A stretch of 64,000 bases of DNA from contig NZ_PSXX01000006.1 of NCBI RefSeq assembly GCF_002931055.1, positions 1 through 64,000 on the forward strand. The letters are read 5' to 3'. Below the pieces are notes generated by a model. That model worked only from the letters and a program-made list of their open reading frames with translations. It did no database searches and had not been told where the DNA came from. Source of the DNA: Pseudoclavibacter sp. AY1H1 (GTDB lineage: Bacteria; Actinomycetota; Actinomycetes; Actinomycetales; Microbacteriaceae). The position numbers were made by a program, and so were the translations under genes. Each line of letters starts with the position of its first letter. The first letter of the stretch is position 1. Positions 42,610 through 51,223 of the stretch are shown piece after piece.

Positions 42610-44405
42610 GACCAGCTGCAGGTGTTTCGTTCGGAGACCGATACAAGCTGAGCTCGCGCATTGCCATCGGCGGCATGGGCGAGGTCTGGGAGGCGACCGA
42701 TCAGGTGATCGGGCGCACCGTTGCCATCAAGATCCTCAAAGACGAGTACATGGGCGACCCTGGCTTCCTCGAGCGCTTCCGCGCTGAGGCGAGGCACGCC
42801 GCACTCGTGAACCACGAGGGCATCGCCAACGTGTACGACTACGGCGAGGAGAACGGCTCCGCCTACCTCGTCATGGAGCTCGTACCGGGCGAGGCGCTGT
42901 CGACCGTGCTCGAGCGCGAGCGGGTGCTGCCGCCCGACCAGGTCATGGACATCGTGTCGCAGACGGCGCTCGCCCTGCACGCCGCTCACAAGGCGGGTCT
43001 CGTGCACCGCGACATCAAGCCAGGCAACCTGCTCATCACGCCGGACCGTCGCGTGAAGATCACCGACTTCGGCATCGCTCGGATCGCCGACCAGGTGCCG
43101 CTCACGGCGACGGGCCAGGTCATGGGCACCGTCCAGTACCTCTCGCCCGAGCAGGCCTCCGGCCACGCCGCGAACCCGTCCACCGACATTTACTCGCTTG
43201 GCATCGTCGCCTACGAGGCGCTCGCCGGCAGGCGACCATTCACCGGCGAATCGCAGGTCGCGATCGCCATGGCGCACATCAACGACGAACCCCCGGCGCT
43301 TCCCGTGACGGTGCCAGAGCCGGTTCGCAACCTCGTGCTCGCTGCCATCGCGAAGAAGCCGGAAGACCGGCCGGTCTCGGCGGAGGTCTTCGCGCGCGCT
43401 GCGCGCGCGCTCCGCGACGGCAACGTCACGCGTGCAGCGCAGGCGGTCCCCGCGGTCCTGGGGCTGACGTCCGCCGACGAGGTCGGTGACGCCACCGCTC
43501 CGCTCGATCGCACCGCCATCATGGACGAGGGTGCGCGCACCACCGTGCTCGGCACGGCCGCCGGCACGACCGAGGTCATGAAGGACGACTTCGACACGCT
43601 CATCGGCGGACCCCCCGTCGAAGGCTCGGAAGAGGAGTCGACCTCGCTCGTCTCGCCAGCCGACGAGGAGCGCAAGAAGCCGGCTGCCTGGCTGTGGGTG
43701 CTCATCGGGGCGATCATCCTGTTCGCTGCGGCCCTGGCCTGGTTCGCGTTCGCGCTGGTGACCAACAACACCGACGCCGATGGGGCGACGACACCGCCGC
43801 CCTCGATCACCCAGACCACGCCGGCCGAGACTCCGTCGCAGGAGCCGACCCCCAGCGTGAGCACGCCGACCACCGTGTCGATCGCGCAGGCCGACTTCCT
43901 CGGCCTCGACTACGACACGGCAGCGAACCGCATCTCCGAGCTCGGGCTGACGCCGGCGCGAGCCGAGGGCCCTGTCGCGACGAACCAGGAAGACGTCAAC
44001 ACGGTCACGGCGGTGAGCCCCACCGGGACCGTCGACCTCGGTTCCACCGTGACGCTCACGGTCTACGCGAACGTGGAGACGCCGAACACCCCGACGACGG
44101 CACCGACCGTCACCGTCAACGCGGCCGGCACGCAGGCCACCATCAGCTGGCCGTCGTTCCAGTGCCCTCCAGGACAGAGCCTCTCCGCGTACAACGTGAA
44201 CGTGTCCGGCGCCGAATCACCGGGCAGCGTGACGGGAACCTCGGTGAACGTCAACGTCGAAGAGGGTTCGACGATCGTCGAGGCCTCGTACAGCGCCACC
44301 TGCGGCTCGGGCAACACGAGTGCCGACTCGCCGACCGGTTCGGCGACCGTCCCCCAGCCGACGCCGACCAGTTCCACTCCCCCGACGAACGGCACGGGAG
44401 GCTGA
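42606..44405 (+). CDS. pknA: Ser/Thr protein kinase (PknA type) with PASTA-like and Fn3-like ectodomain
   Basis: A 599-aa transmembrane kinase. The kinase domain (12-275) has the GGMGEVWEA loop, K42, catalytic D136 in HRDIKPGN, D154 of DFG, and the APE-equivalent SPEQASG. The transmembrane segment is 361-386. Outside are a Thr/Pro linker, one degenerate PASTA repeat (about 415-490) and a domain with [19 protein letters not shown], which looks Fn3-like, with two Cys that may pair. Mycobacterial PknA lacks this ectodomain. It overlaps pbpA by 4 bases and is the last gene of the coupled chain. Confidence 0.92.
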   Translation: MRPAAGVSFGDRYKLSSRIAIGGMGEVWEATDQVIGRTVAIKILKDEYMGDPGFLERFRAEARHAALVNHEGIANVYDYGEENGSAYLVMELVPGEALSTVLERERVLPPDQVMDIVSQTALALHAAHKAGLVHRDIKPGNLLITPDRRVKITDFGIARIADQVPLTATGQVMGTVQYLSPEQASGHAANPSTDIYSLGIVAYEALAGRRPFTGESQVAIAMAHINDEPPALPVTVPEPVRNLVLAAIAKKPEDRPVSAEVFARAARALRDGNVTRAAQAVPAVLGLTSADEVGDATAPLDRTAIMDEGARTTVLGTAAGTTEVMKDDFDTLIGGPPVEGSEEESTSLVSPADEERKKPAAWLWVLIGAIILFAAALAWFAFALVTNNTDADGATTPPPSITQTTPAETPSQEPTPSVSTPTTVSIAQADFLGLDYDTAANRISELGLTPARAEGPVATNQEDVNTVTAVSPTGTVDLGSTVTLTVYANVETPNTPTTAPTVTVNAAGTQATISWPSFQCPPGQSLSAYNVNVSGAESPGSVTGTSVNVNVEEGSTIVEASYSATCGSGNTSADSPTGSATVPQPTPTSSTPPTNGTGG

Positions 44406-44586
44406 TCTCGGAGGCCCGGCGGGCGGCTCCGGAAAGCAACGAATTCGCTCAACTCCATGCATCCACATGGAATGCGCGGTTCACAGCTTCGATGGCACCG
44501 ATCACTCATTCGCGTCGAGATAAGATCGGCAGACTAACGAGGCTTGAGCTTGGCGAACACTGCCAAGGGGAGAGGAGCTTGCTTCC

Positions 44587-46365
44587 GTGATGCAGGGCGA
44601 ACGCACGCTCGCTGGCCGATACGACATCGGCCGGCGTATTGGTCGTGGAGGTATGGCTGAGGTCTACCTCGGGACCGACGAGCGTCTTGGCCGCCGTGTC
44701 GCCGTCAAGCTCCTCAACACACAGCTCTCCGGAGAGCCCGACTTCCGGTCGCGCTTCCGACAGGAGGCCCAGGCCGCTGCACGGATGACGCACCCGACGA
44801 TCGTCCGCGTCTTCGACGCGGGTGAGGACACGTTCGTGCGCGCCGATGGGCATGAGCTCGTCGTGCCCTACATCGTCATGGAGTACATCGAGGGGCAGCA
44901 GCTCCGCGACGTCATGGCCGGTGCCCCGCTCGCCGACACGCAGATCCACGAGTACATGACGGGCATCCTGACGGCGCTCGAGTACTCGCACCGTGCTGGC
45001 GTCGTACACCGCGACATCAAGCCGGGCAACATCATGATCACGCCGGAGGACACGGTCAAGGTCATGGACTTCGGCATCGCCAGGGCCATCTCCGACACGG
45101 CGGGCACGATCGCCCAGACGACGGCGATCCTCGGCACCGCCTCCTACTTCTCCCCCGAGCAGGCCAAGGGCGAGAACGTCGACGGGCGAAGCGACCTCTA
45201 CTCCGCGGGCATCGTCCTCTACGAGATGCTCACCGGCAAGGTCCCGTTCCAGGGTGACTCCGCCGTTGCCGTCGCGTACCAGCACGTCACCGAGCGCCCC
45301 ATCGATGCCAACGAGATCAACCCGAAGGTCTCGAAGGCGATGAACGCGGTCGTCAAGCGCTCCCTCGCGAAGAACCGCGAGGACCGCTACCAGTCGGCTT
45401 CGGAGTTCCGTCGCGACCTCGACCTCGCAGCGCAGGGCATCATGCCGGCGTTCGCCACCAAGGTCGAGGACGACGACCGCACCCAGCTCTTCGGGCCGGC
45501 CCCTTCTGGCGTGAGCGCCACGGAGTCTGCCTTCAATTCGCTCTCCGAGACCGATGACCGCGCACCACAGGTGCAGCGGCGTCCCCCCGCGATGTGGATC
45601 TGGGGCGCCGCGGCACTACTCGTGGTCGTCATCGTGGCCGTCAGCATCTGGGTCTCCTCCCTCCCCGACGTCGGTCAGCTGCCCGAAACGAGCGTCGATG
45701 TGCCAGATGTCGTGGGCGAGCAATGGGATGCGGCTCGCACAACGCTCGAAGACGCGGGCTTGACGCCCGTGCGCGCGGCGCAGACGAGCGATGAGGTTCC
45801 CGAGAACCAGGTCATCAGCACCACCCCGGGCTCAGGACTGAGCGTGTCTCCCGGCCAGGAGATCACCGTCCTGGTCTCCACCGGCCCGTCCGCGGTTACG
45901 ATGCCCGACATCAACGGCATGACCGTGGAGCAGGCGACTGTCGCTCTCCAGGGGGCGGGCTTGAGCGTCGGCCAGATCACGTCAGAGGACTCTCCGACGG
46001 TCACTGCCGGCACGATCGTCCGCAGCGACCCTGCGGGTGGCTCCAGCGTCGCCGCGGGCTCCAGCATCAACCTCGTGACCTCCACGGGCAACGTGGCGCT
46101 GCCTGACCTCATCGGTCAGCCCCTCGAGTCCGCGACCGCCACGCTCCGAGAACTCGGACTCCTCGCGGTCGTGAAGCAGGACCCTGGATGCCTCGCGGTC
46201 GACGGCGACCCGATCGTGAACATGTCGGTTCCACCAGGACCAGTCGCCCAGCACTCCCAGGTCGAGGTCACCTACTGCACGTCCGTGCCCGCCCCACCGG
46301 AGACGACCGCGCCAGCACCCGAGCCCACCTCGAGCGCAGGGCCCTCCTCCTCGACGGAGAACTAG
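44587..46365 (+). CDS. pknB: Ser/Thr protein kinase PknB with three PASTA repeats
   Basis: A 592-aa transmembrane sensor kinase for muropeptides or lipid II. The kinase domain (10-285) has GRGGMAEVYLG, K41, D143 in HRDIKPGN, D161 of DFG, and the activation loop TIAQTTAILGTASYFSPEQ with the double Thr usually autophosphorylated. The transmembrane segment is at 336-358. PASTA repeats lie at about 370-435, 436-502 and 503-570. Two Cys in the third repeat (PGCLA and TYCTS) may form a disulfide. GAGAGGAG precedes a GTG; an ATG directly follows and could also start. 181 bp separate it from pknA. Confidence 0.95.
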   Translation: MMQGERTLAGRYDIGRRIGRGGMAEVYLGTDERLGRRVAVKLLNTQLSGEPDFRSRFRQEAQAAARMTHPTIVRVFDAGEDTFVRADGHELVVPYIVMEYIEGQQLRDVMAGAPLADTQIHEYMTGILTALEYSHRAGVVHRDIKPGNIMITPEDTVKVMDFGIARAISDTAGTIAQTTAILGTASYFSPEQAKGENVDGRSDLYSAGIVLYEMLTGKVPFQGDSAVAVAYQHVTERPIDANEINPKVSKAMNAVVKRSLAKNREDRYQSASEFRRDLDLAAQGIMPAFATKVEDDDRTQLFGPAPSGVSATESAFNSLSETDDRAPQVQRRPPAMWIWGAAALLVVVIVAVSIWVSSLPDVGQLPETSVDVPDVVGEQWDAARTTLEDAGLTPVRAAQTSDEVPENQVISTTPGSGLSVSPGQEITVLVSTGPSAVTMPDINGMTVEQATVALQGAGLSVGQITSEDSPTVTAGTIVRSDPAGGSSVAAGSSINLVTSTGNVALPDLIGQPLESATATLRELGLLAVVKQDPGCLAVDGDPIVNMSVPPGPVAQHSQVEVTYCTSVPAPPETTAPAPEPTSSAGPSSSTEN

Positions 46366-46415
46366 GGCCGCACGACGACCCGCGGCCACGGTCGCGGCGC
46401 CCGCGCAACGCGCTC

Positions 46416-46444
46416 CGGCTCCTTCCGATGACCGGGAGGAGCCG
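46416..46444. terminator. Terminator between pknB and the small membrane gene
   Basis: CGGCTCCT at 46416-46423 pairs with AGGAGCCG at 46437-46444, with extra C/G pairing inside. It serves two convergent units. Confidence 0.6.
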
Positions 46445-46450
46445 TTGCCG

Positions 46451-46645
46451 TCAGGAGCGCAGTGCGGCCGCGGAGCCGCCGACTCCGAGGCCGACGGTGA
46501 CGTCGTTCTGGGGCGTGAGCAGTGCATCCGCCCACGGGAAGGCGTAGAAGACCAGGCCGTACAGGACGGCTGCGATCACGACGAGCGTGATCAGGAGCTT
46601 GACGGGCCAGGGCCCGGGGAGCACACGCCAGAGCGCGCCGTACAT
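46451..46645 (-). CDS. Small single-span membrane protein next to sortase
   Basis: A 64-aa protein with one hydrophobic segment (about 16-36, LLITLVVIAAVLYGLVFYAF) and the aromatic start MYGALWRVLPGPWPVK. Its ATG overlaps the sortase stop by a single base (TGATG), so it is translated with the sortase. Homologues at this place are common in the order by my recollection; no function is known. Confidence 0.75.
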   Translation of the reverse strand: MYGALWRVLPGPWPVKLLITLVVIAAVLYGLVFYAFPWADALLTPQNDVTVGLGVGGSAAALRS

Positions 46646-47535
46646 CAGAGACCCCCTTGCGTGGCGACGGACGCGGCGATCGACGCCGGCGGGCCGTCGG
46701 CCCGCGGCGTGAAGCTGTCGAACACCGCGTAGCCGATGATTCGCTCTGCCGTCGACCAGAACGGGTTGCAGCTCATGATCATCATGAGCCGGTCGGTGCC
46801 GGTCTGCTCCGGGTAGCGAGGCACCGAGCCGAGGACGTCGACCTGTGTGGGGGCGACGTACTCGCCGGAACGGTAGGAGTAGGTGTACCAGCCGTCCGCG
46901 GTCTCCACGACGAGTTCGTCGCCGAGCTGCAGCTCGTGGATCTTCTGCATCGAAGCCCCGTAGGCAAGACGGTGGCCAGCAATGGCGAAGTTGCCGACCT
47001 CACCGGGCATCTGCGAGTCGGGGTAGTGGCCGATGTTGTTGTCGAGAACCTCGTGCTGTTCGATGCCCTGTGCGATGGGACGGGCGTAGTCGGCCCCCCA
47101 GGTGGGAACGTAGAGGATCGCGAAGCGCTCGTTCGTGACCGTCGGCGCCGAGGAGATGGGGATGCCGATCGCCGGATCTGTTGTGGTCACGGTCGTCGCT
47201 TCTTCACCGCCATCCGCGAGCACCTGGCTGAGTTCCTGCCCGGCCTGGTTCTGCTCATCGCCGACGATGAGGTCGTTGAGCCAGTACTTCCACCCGACGA
47301 AGAGCAGGACGACGACCCCGAGGGTCATGAGCACTTCACCCGAGACGCCGATGATGCTGAGCCGCCGCCTCGGCTTCGAGCCGGTGGGCTTCGAGGGGTT
47401 GTTGTGCTGCTGGGATGCGGCCCGCTGCTCTCGCAGGCGTCGCTCCGACCTGGTCTCGTAGCCGTCGTCGGCCGCGAGGAGAGACTCGATCGAGGTCGTC
47501 CCGTCGTCTCGTCCGGGCCGTTCAGCAGATGGCAT
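46645..47535 (-). CDS. Class E sortase
   Basis: A 296-aa membrane transpeptidase that links LAxTG-type proteins to peptidoglycan. The cytoplasmic N-terminus is about 60 residues, the transmembrane segment is at 60-81, and the sortase fold runs from about 137. The catalytic triad is visible: H188 in AIAGHRLAYG, C256 in MIMSCNPFW and R265 in AERIIGYA. The alkaline phosphatase at 23371 carries a matching LATTG tail. The ATG at 47535 lies 7 nt after a TATGAT box, suggesting a leaderless mRNA; two further upstream in-frame ATGs lack such a context. Confidence 0.9.
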   Translation of the reverse strand: MPSAERPGRDDGTTSIESLLAADDGYETRSERRLREQRAASQQHNNPSKPTGSKPRRRLSIIGVSGEVLMTLGVVVLLFVGWKYWLNDLIVGDEQNQAGQELSQVLADGGEEATTVTTTDPAIGIPISSAPTVTNERFAILYVPTWGADYARPIAQGIEQHEVLDNNIGHYPDSQMPGEVGNFAIAGHRLAYGASMQKIHELQLGDELVVETADGWYTYSYRSGEYVAPTQVDVLGSVPRYPEQTGTDRLMMIMSCNPFWSTAERIIGYAVFDSFTPRADGPPASIAASVATQGGL

Positions 47536-47542
47536 AGGAGCA

Positions 47543-47556
47543 ATCATAGATAGGAT
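47543..47556. promoter_or_regulatory. Divergent leaderless promoter pair for sortase and crgA
   Basis: On the minus strand TATGAT (47548-47543) stands 7 nt before the sortase ATG at 47535. On the plus strand TAGGAT (47551-47556) stands 7 nt before the crgA ATG at 47564. The two -10 boxes are back to back. Confidence 0.5.
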
Positions 47557-47563
47557 GGCCCGC

Positions 47564-47920
47564 ATGTCTCGTGAGAAGTCCAGCGACTCCAAGTCCGACG
47601 AGCCGGAGAAGAAGACTCCGGCCGGTACGAAGAAGCACCGTTCCTCGGAAGCGTCCGCAGCTGCGGCCGCTCTCGCGGCGACGGAGAAGCAGCGTCGGCA
47701 GAAGCGCAGCTCCGGGGTGAGCGACAGCGACGAGCGCAACCCGAACCCGGTCTGGTTCAAGCCGCTCATGTTCGGCTTCCTGCTGCTCGGCTTCCTCTGG
47801 ATCATCGTGTTCTACCTGACGAGCGGTGCTCTCCCGATTGCCGAGCTCGGCTCGTGGAACATCCTCGTGGGCTTCGGCATCGCGTTCATCGGCTTCATCA
47901 TGACGACGAACTGGCGATAG
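47564..47920 (+). CDS. crgA: Cell division protein CrgA
   Basis: A 118-aa divisome protein. The N-terminal 60 residues are charged (Lys/Ser/Glu), and two transmembrane segments lie at about 68-90 and 98-115 (NPVWFKPLMFGFLLLGFLWIIVFYL and LGSWNILVGFGIAFIGFIMT, ending NWR), the CrgA pattern. In mycobacteria it helps assemble the septum with FtsI and FtsQ. An ATG 9 bases upstream (47555) overlaps the -10 box, so 47564 is preferred. Confidence 0.9.
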   Translation: MSREKSSDSKSDEPEKKTPAGTKKHRSSEASAAAAALAATEKQRRQKRSSGVSDSDERNPNPVWFKPLMFGFLLLGFLWIIVFYLTSGALPIAELGSWNILVGFGIAFIGFIMTTNWR

Positions 47921-47933
47921 CAGACTCCACGAG

Positions 47934-47999
47934 TTATCCACAGGGCCTCGAATGACAGCTGTGTAATTCATCCCCAGGTGTGCATAACCCTGTGGATAA
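47934..47999. promoter_or_regulatory. Cluster of three perfect DnaA boxes
   Basis: TTATCCACA at 47934-47942 (plus), TTATGCACA at 47979-47987 (minus) and TTATCCACA at 47991-47999 (minus) all match the consensus TTATNCACA. They lie in the crgA-rhomboid gap, which is AT-richer than the surroundings. Confidence 0.8.
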
Positions 48000-48013
48000 C
48001 TCTCACACAACAC

Positions 48014-48051
48014 AGAGAAGCCGCGCATCCGACCGGATGCGCGGCTTCTCT
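48014..48051. terminator. Bidirectional terminator between crgA and rhomboid genes
   Basis: An 18-bp perfect stem (AGAGAAGCCGCGCATCCG and its complement) with a 2-nt loop between two convergent genes. Confidence 0.85.
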
Positions 48052-48077
48052 GGTTCTGCGACGGAGACGGGGGGGAG

Positions 48078-48953
48078 CTAGCCAGCTGCCGCCAGCGGCA
48101 GTTGGGAGACGCTGACGGTGGCACCCACGACGATGAGGACGCCGAGTGCCGCCACTATCCAGAGCCCCTTCTGCGAGGGCTTCGCCGACTTCGACTCCCA
48201 CAGGAACAGCCAGGAGCACAGTGCTCCCGTGACCAGCCCGCCGAGGTGCGCCTGCCAGGCGATACCTGGGATCACGAACCCCATGACGACGTTGATGCCG
48301 ACCAGGACGATGAGTGACATGGTGTTCATCCGCGCCTGACGCATGACGACGAAGTACGCGCCGAAGAGTCCGAAGACGGCACCGGAGGCGCCGAGCACCG
48401 TGGTGTTCGGGGCAACCAGGGCGATCGCGAGCGAACCGCCGAGCGCGCTGACGACATAGAGCGCTGCGAACCTCAGGTGCCCGTAGACCTGCTCGAGCAC
48501 CCGACCGAAGATCCACAGCGTGAGCATGTTGAACGCCAGGTGGAAGACGGTCGAGTGCGCGAACGCCGAGGTCAGCATGCGCCAGGGCTCGAATGCCCCG
48601 CTACCCGCGTGAGAGTAGATGCCGTGGTAGACGAGGATGCCCGTGAGCCAGTCCCCCGTCACCTGCTGCAGCAGCCAGAGGACCGCCGAGATGCCGATGA
48701 TGGCGTAGGTGACGAGCGGACGCTGATCCTGCCCGAGCCGTCGCAACCGCGTTCGAGCCGAGGGCCGCTGGGCGGCCTTGGCTTTCGCGTTTGCCTCCCG
48801 GATGCACTCTGGACAGATCACGCCGACCGGCGCGAGTGTCTGGCATTCGGGGCACACGGTGCGCCCGCATCGCTGACAGAGCACGAAGCTCTGTCGGTCT
48901 GGGTGCCGGTAGCAGAAGTTCTCACGCTGCTGCGACAGCTCGGGTGATGTCAT
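48078..48953 (-). CDS. Rhomboid family intramembrane serine protease with N-terminal zinc finger
   Basis: A 291-aa membrane protease. A Cys/His zinc-binding part occupies 14-50 (CYRHPDRQSFVLCQRCGRTVCPEC and ICPEC). Six to seven membrane segments follow, with nucleophile S190 in LGASGAVFGLF and H236 in WQAHLGGLVTGAL. The HLAFNMLTLWIFG stretch is the conserved loop 1/TM2 motif. It cleaves membrane proteins within the bilayer; its substrate is unknown. It follows ppiA by 21 bp on the same strand. Confidence 0.93.
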   Translation of the reverse strand: MTSPELSQQRENFCYRHPDRQSFVLCQRCGRTVCPECQTLAPVGVICPECIREANAKAKAAQRPSARTRLRRLGQDQRPLVTYAIIGISAVLWLLQQVTGDWLTGILVYHGIYSHAGSGAFEPWRMLTSAFAHSTVFHLAFNMLTLWIFGRVLEQVYGHLRFAALYVVSALGGSLAIALVAPNTTVLGASGAVFGLFGAYFVVMRQARMNTMSLIVLVGINVVMGFVIPGIAWQAHLGGLVTGALCSWLFLWESKSAKPSQKGLWIVAALGVLIVVGATVSVSQLPLAAAG

Positions 48954-48974
48954 GCGGGGAGTGGCTCCTGGAGG

Positions 48975-49514
48975 TTAGAGCTGCTCGACGGTGACGCTCT
49001 CGATGACGACGTCCTTGAGCGGCTTGTCACGGCCGTCGGTGGGGACCTTCGCGATCGCGTCGACGACGGTGCGCGACTCATCGTCCGCGACGCGGCCGAA
49101 GATCGTGTGCTTTCCCTGGAGCCAGGGAGTGGGGTCCGTCGTGATGAAGAACTGCGAGCCGTTCGTGCCGCGCCCCATCTGCTTGCCGGCGTTCGCCATG
49201 GCGAAGATGTAGGGCTCGTTGAAGTTGAGCTCGGGGTGGATCTCGTCGTCGAACGCGAATCCGGGACCGCCGGTGCCGGTGCCCGTGGGGTCACCGCCCT
49301 GGATCATGAAGTTGGGGATGATGCGGTGGAAGATCACGCCGTCGTACAGGGGCGTGCTCTTCGTCTGGCCGTCACGAGGGTCGGTCCATTCGAGCTCACC
49401 CGTGGCGAGGCCCACGATGGTCTTGACCGTGTTCGGCGCGTGGTTGCCGAAGAGCTCCACCTTGATGGGGCCGTGGTTCGTGTTGATCGTTGCGAGTGCA
49501 GTGGCGATTGACAT
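48975..49514 (-). CDS. ppiA: Cyclophilin-type peptidyl-prolyl cis-trans isomerase
   Basis: A 179-aa cytoplasmic proline isomerase. ATINTNHGPIKVELFGNHAPNTVKTIVGLA opens the fold, and GVIFHRIIPNFMIQGGDPTGTGTGGPG carries the catalytic Arg (FHR). GRGTNGSQFFITTDPTPWLQGKHTIFGRV forms the rest of the active site. No signal peptide is present. The ATG at 49514 is preferred with GGAAAG about 12 nt upstream; 49523 is an alternative. Like crgA and the rhomboid gene, it is part of the conserved block near gyrA. Confidence 0.94.
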   Translation of the reverse strand: MSIATALATINTNHGPIKVELFGNHAPNTVKTIVGLATGELEWTDPRDGQTKSTPLYDGVIFHRIIPNFMIQGGDPTGTGTGGPGFAFDDEIHPELNFNEPYIFAMANAGKQMGRGTNGSQFFITTDPTPWLQGKHTIFGRVADDESRTVVDAIAKVPTDGRDKPLKDVVIESVTVEQL

Positions 49515-49645
49515 GCTGGTCATCTTTCCATAGCCCCCCGACTTCTCTCCCCCCTGTCCGCCGACAGCGTGCGGTGATTCAGGTTCCGTGTGGCAGAAGC
49601 GTGCCAAGATATGCAGTACCTACTTGTCAACGTCCGGAGGTACCA

Positions 49646-50251
49646 ATGGCCCTTTCACGGAAGCAGTCGCGTGAACTCAAGCGTCTCCGCAAGGACGCAA
49701 CAAACTTGTGGAGCGAGCAGCAGTCTGTCATCGAGCACGCTCGAGGCATCCTGCAGTCAGCAGGCGTGAGCGCGAAGGGCTTGGCTGAGTCCGAGCTCGT
49801 GCCAGCGCTGCAGAAGAGCTACGACAACAACGTCCGCCCCAGCTTCGACCGCAGCTACAACGCCGCGCGCGACAAGTACGAAGACGCGAGCGTCCGCTTC
49901 AACGGCAAGGTCCTTCCTGTCGTGGCCGGCCTCTCCGGCTCGCTTGCCGGCACGGTCAGCAACCTCGCTTCGAAGAACAACGACTTCAAGGACGCCGCTG
50001 GCACCGCGAAGAAGGTCTCGAAGGAGCTCAACTCGCGCGCCAAGAAGGCTTCGAAGGCGTACGACAAGAAGTACAACAGCTCCGGCGTCGGTGTCGGTGG
50101 CTGGCTGCTCATCGGCGCAGGCGTCGCCGCCGTCGCAGCTGTCGGCTATGCCCTCTGGCAGACCTTCCGTGCAGACGACGACCTGTGGATCGCCGACGAG
50201 GAGCTCGACGCTCCCGTCACGACGGTCTCGCCCGCTTCGGCAGCGAAGTAG
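49646..50251 (+). CDS. Conserved single-span membrane protein of unknown function
   Basis: A 201-aa protein, mostly charged alpha-helix (MALSRKQSRELKRLRKDATNLW, then repeated Lys/Asp/Ala stretches). One transmembrane segment lies near 152-172 (GGWLLIGAGVAAVAAVGYALW), followed by a short acidic tail with DDDLW. I recognise no named domain. A GGAGG site 6 nt upstream sets the start. It is monocistronic. Confidence 0.72.
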   Translation: MALSRKQSRELKRLRKDATNLWSEQQSVIEHARGILQSAGVSAKGLAESELVPALQKSYDNNVRPSFDRSYNAARDKYEDASVRFNGKVLPVVAGLSGSLAGTVSNLASKNNDFKDAAGTAKKVSKELNSRAKKASKAYDKKYNSSGVGVGGWLLIGAGVAAVAAVGYALWQTFRADDDLWIADEELDAPVTTVSPASAAK

Positions 50252-50285
50252 TTCTCGCCGCACACGCGCACGACTGGCCCCGCAC

Positions 50286-51155
50286 TCACCTGGTGAGCTG
50301 CGGGGCTTCGTCGTAGGCGGCGATGATGACCTGCGCGAGCGCGTCGGCCATCGCTGGCTTGGCGCCTCGCCACCACGCGAGTCTGACCTCGATCGTGGGG
50401 GCGTCCCGCAGCGGCCGGTAGGCGATGCCGGGCCGCGGATGCTGCGCCGCCGTGGCCTCGCTTGTCACCCCGTAGACGCCGCCGTCCGCGATGAGGGTGA
50501 GCCACTCGTCGAGTGAGCTCGTGGGGATGAAGACCGGGGCGCGTTCCGCCGGCCAGAGTGAGCCGACCGTCGTGCCGGTGCGTGCATCCACCGCCATGGT
50601 CCTGCCGGCGAAGTCGTCGAGGAGCAGCGCCCTGCGTCTGGCGAGCGGATCGTCGTTCGCGAGGACGGCGACGCGTCGTTCCTCGCCGAGGCGGACCGTC
50701 TCGATTCGGGGATCACGGGGAACCGTGCGGAACACGGCGAGCTCGACCTCGCCGTCGAGGAGCCCCGCCGTCGCCGTGTTGCTCTGCCGGAAGACGAGGT
50801 GCGACTCAGGATGCTGTGCTCGCCAGGTGCGCTGCACGGCACCGGTGTGCGCGCCGAGGGTCGACCAGGCATAGCCGACGCGCAACTCCCGGGTCGTCTC
50901 GGCGACCTCGTCGCTGATGAGACGCACCTCGAGCAGCACCCGGCGGGCGCGGGTCAGGACACGCTCGCCGAGTGGGGTGAGCGCGACGTGCCGAGTCGAC
51001 CTGGAGAGCAGCTGGGCTCCGAGCTGCGTCTCGAGGGCGAGGATCGCCCGGGAGACGGCCGCCTGCGAGCAGTGGAGCTCGATCGCCGCATCGGTGAAGG
51101 TTCCCGTGTCGACGACCGCAGCGAGGGCGCGTAGGTGGCGAATCTCCAAACTCAT
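50286..51155 (-). CDS. LysR family transcriptional regulator
   Basis: A 289-aa regulator. The HTH is at about 16-57 (AVVDTGTFTDAAIELHCSQAAVSRAILALETQLGAQLLSR), and a two-lobe effector-binding domain follows from about 90. It is divergent from the EamA exporter gene at 51224, the normal arrangement for a LysR activator and its target. The promoter TACGCT, 6 nt, ATG implies a leaderless mRNA. The effector is unknown. Confidence 0.9.
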   Translation of the reverse strand: MSLEIRHLRALAAVVDTGTFTDAAIELHCSQAAVSRAILALETQLGAQLLSRSTRHVALTPLGERVLTRARRVLLEVRLISDEVAETTRELRVGYAWSTLGAHTGAVQRTWRAQHPESHLVFRQSNTATAGLLDGEVELAVFRTVPRDPRIETVRLGEERRVAVLANDDPLARRRALLLDDFAGRTMAVDARTGTTVGSLWPAERAPVFIPTSSLDEWLTLIADGGVYGVTSEATAAQHPRPGIAYRPLRDAPTIEVRLAWWRGAKPAMADALAQVIIAAYDEAPQLTR

Positions 51156-51161
51156 GCGTCC

Positions 51162-51167
51162 AGCGTA
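51162..51167 (-). promoter_or_regulatory. -10 box of the LysR gene (leaderless)
   Basis: The minus strand reads TACGCT, six bases, then the ATG at 51155. Confidence 0.5.
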
Positions 51168-51223
51168 TAACTCACGCGTGTCGCGCATTTCTGGGCCTGC
51201 GCAGGCGGGTTCACCATGGGCGC

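Noticed and set aside
47555-47563. crgA start at the ATG at 47555
   Set aside because: This ATG overlaps the TAGGAT -10 box that is correctly placed for the ATG at 47564.
47934-47999. Replication origin
   Set aside because: Three DnaA boxes are too few and dnaA/dnaN are not here; gyrA at the right edge points to an origin beyond the window. I keep it as a DnaA-binding cluster.
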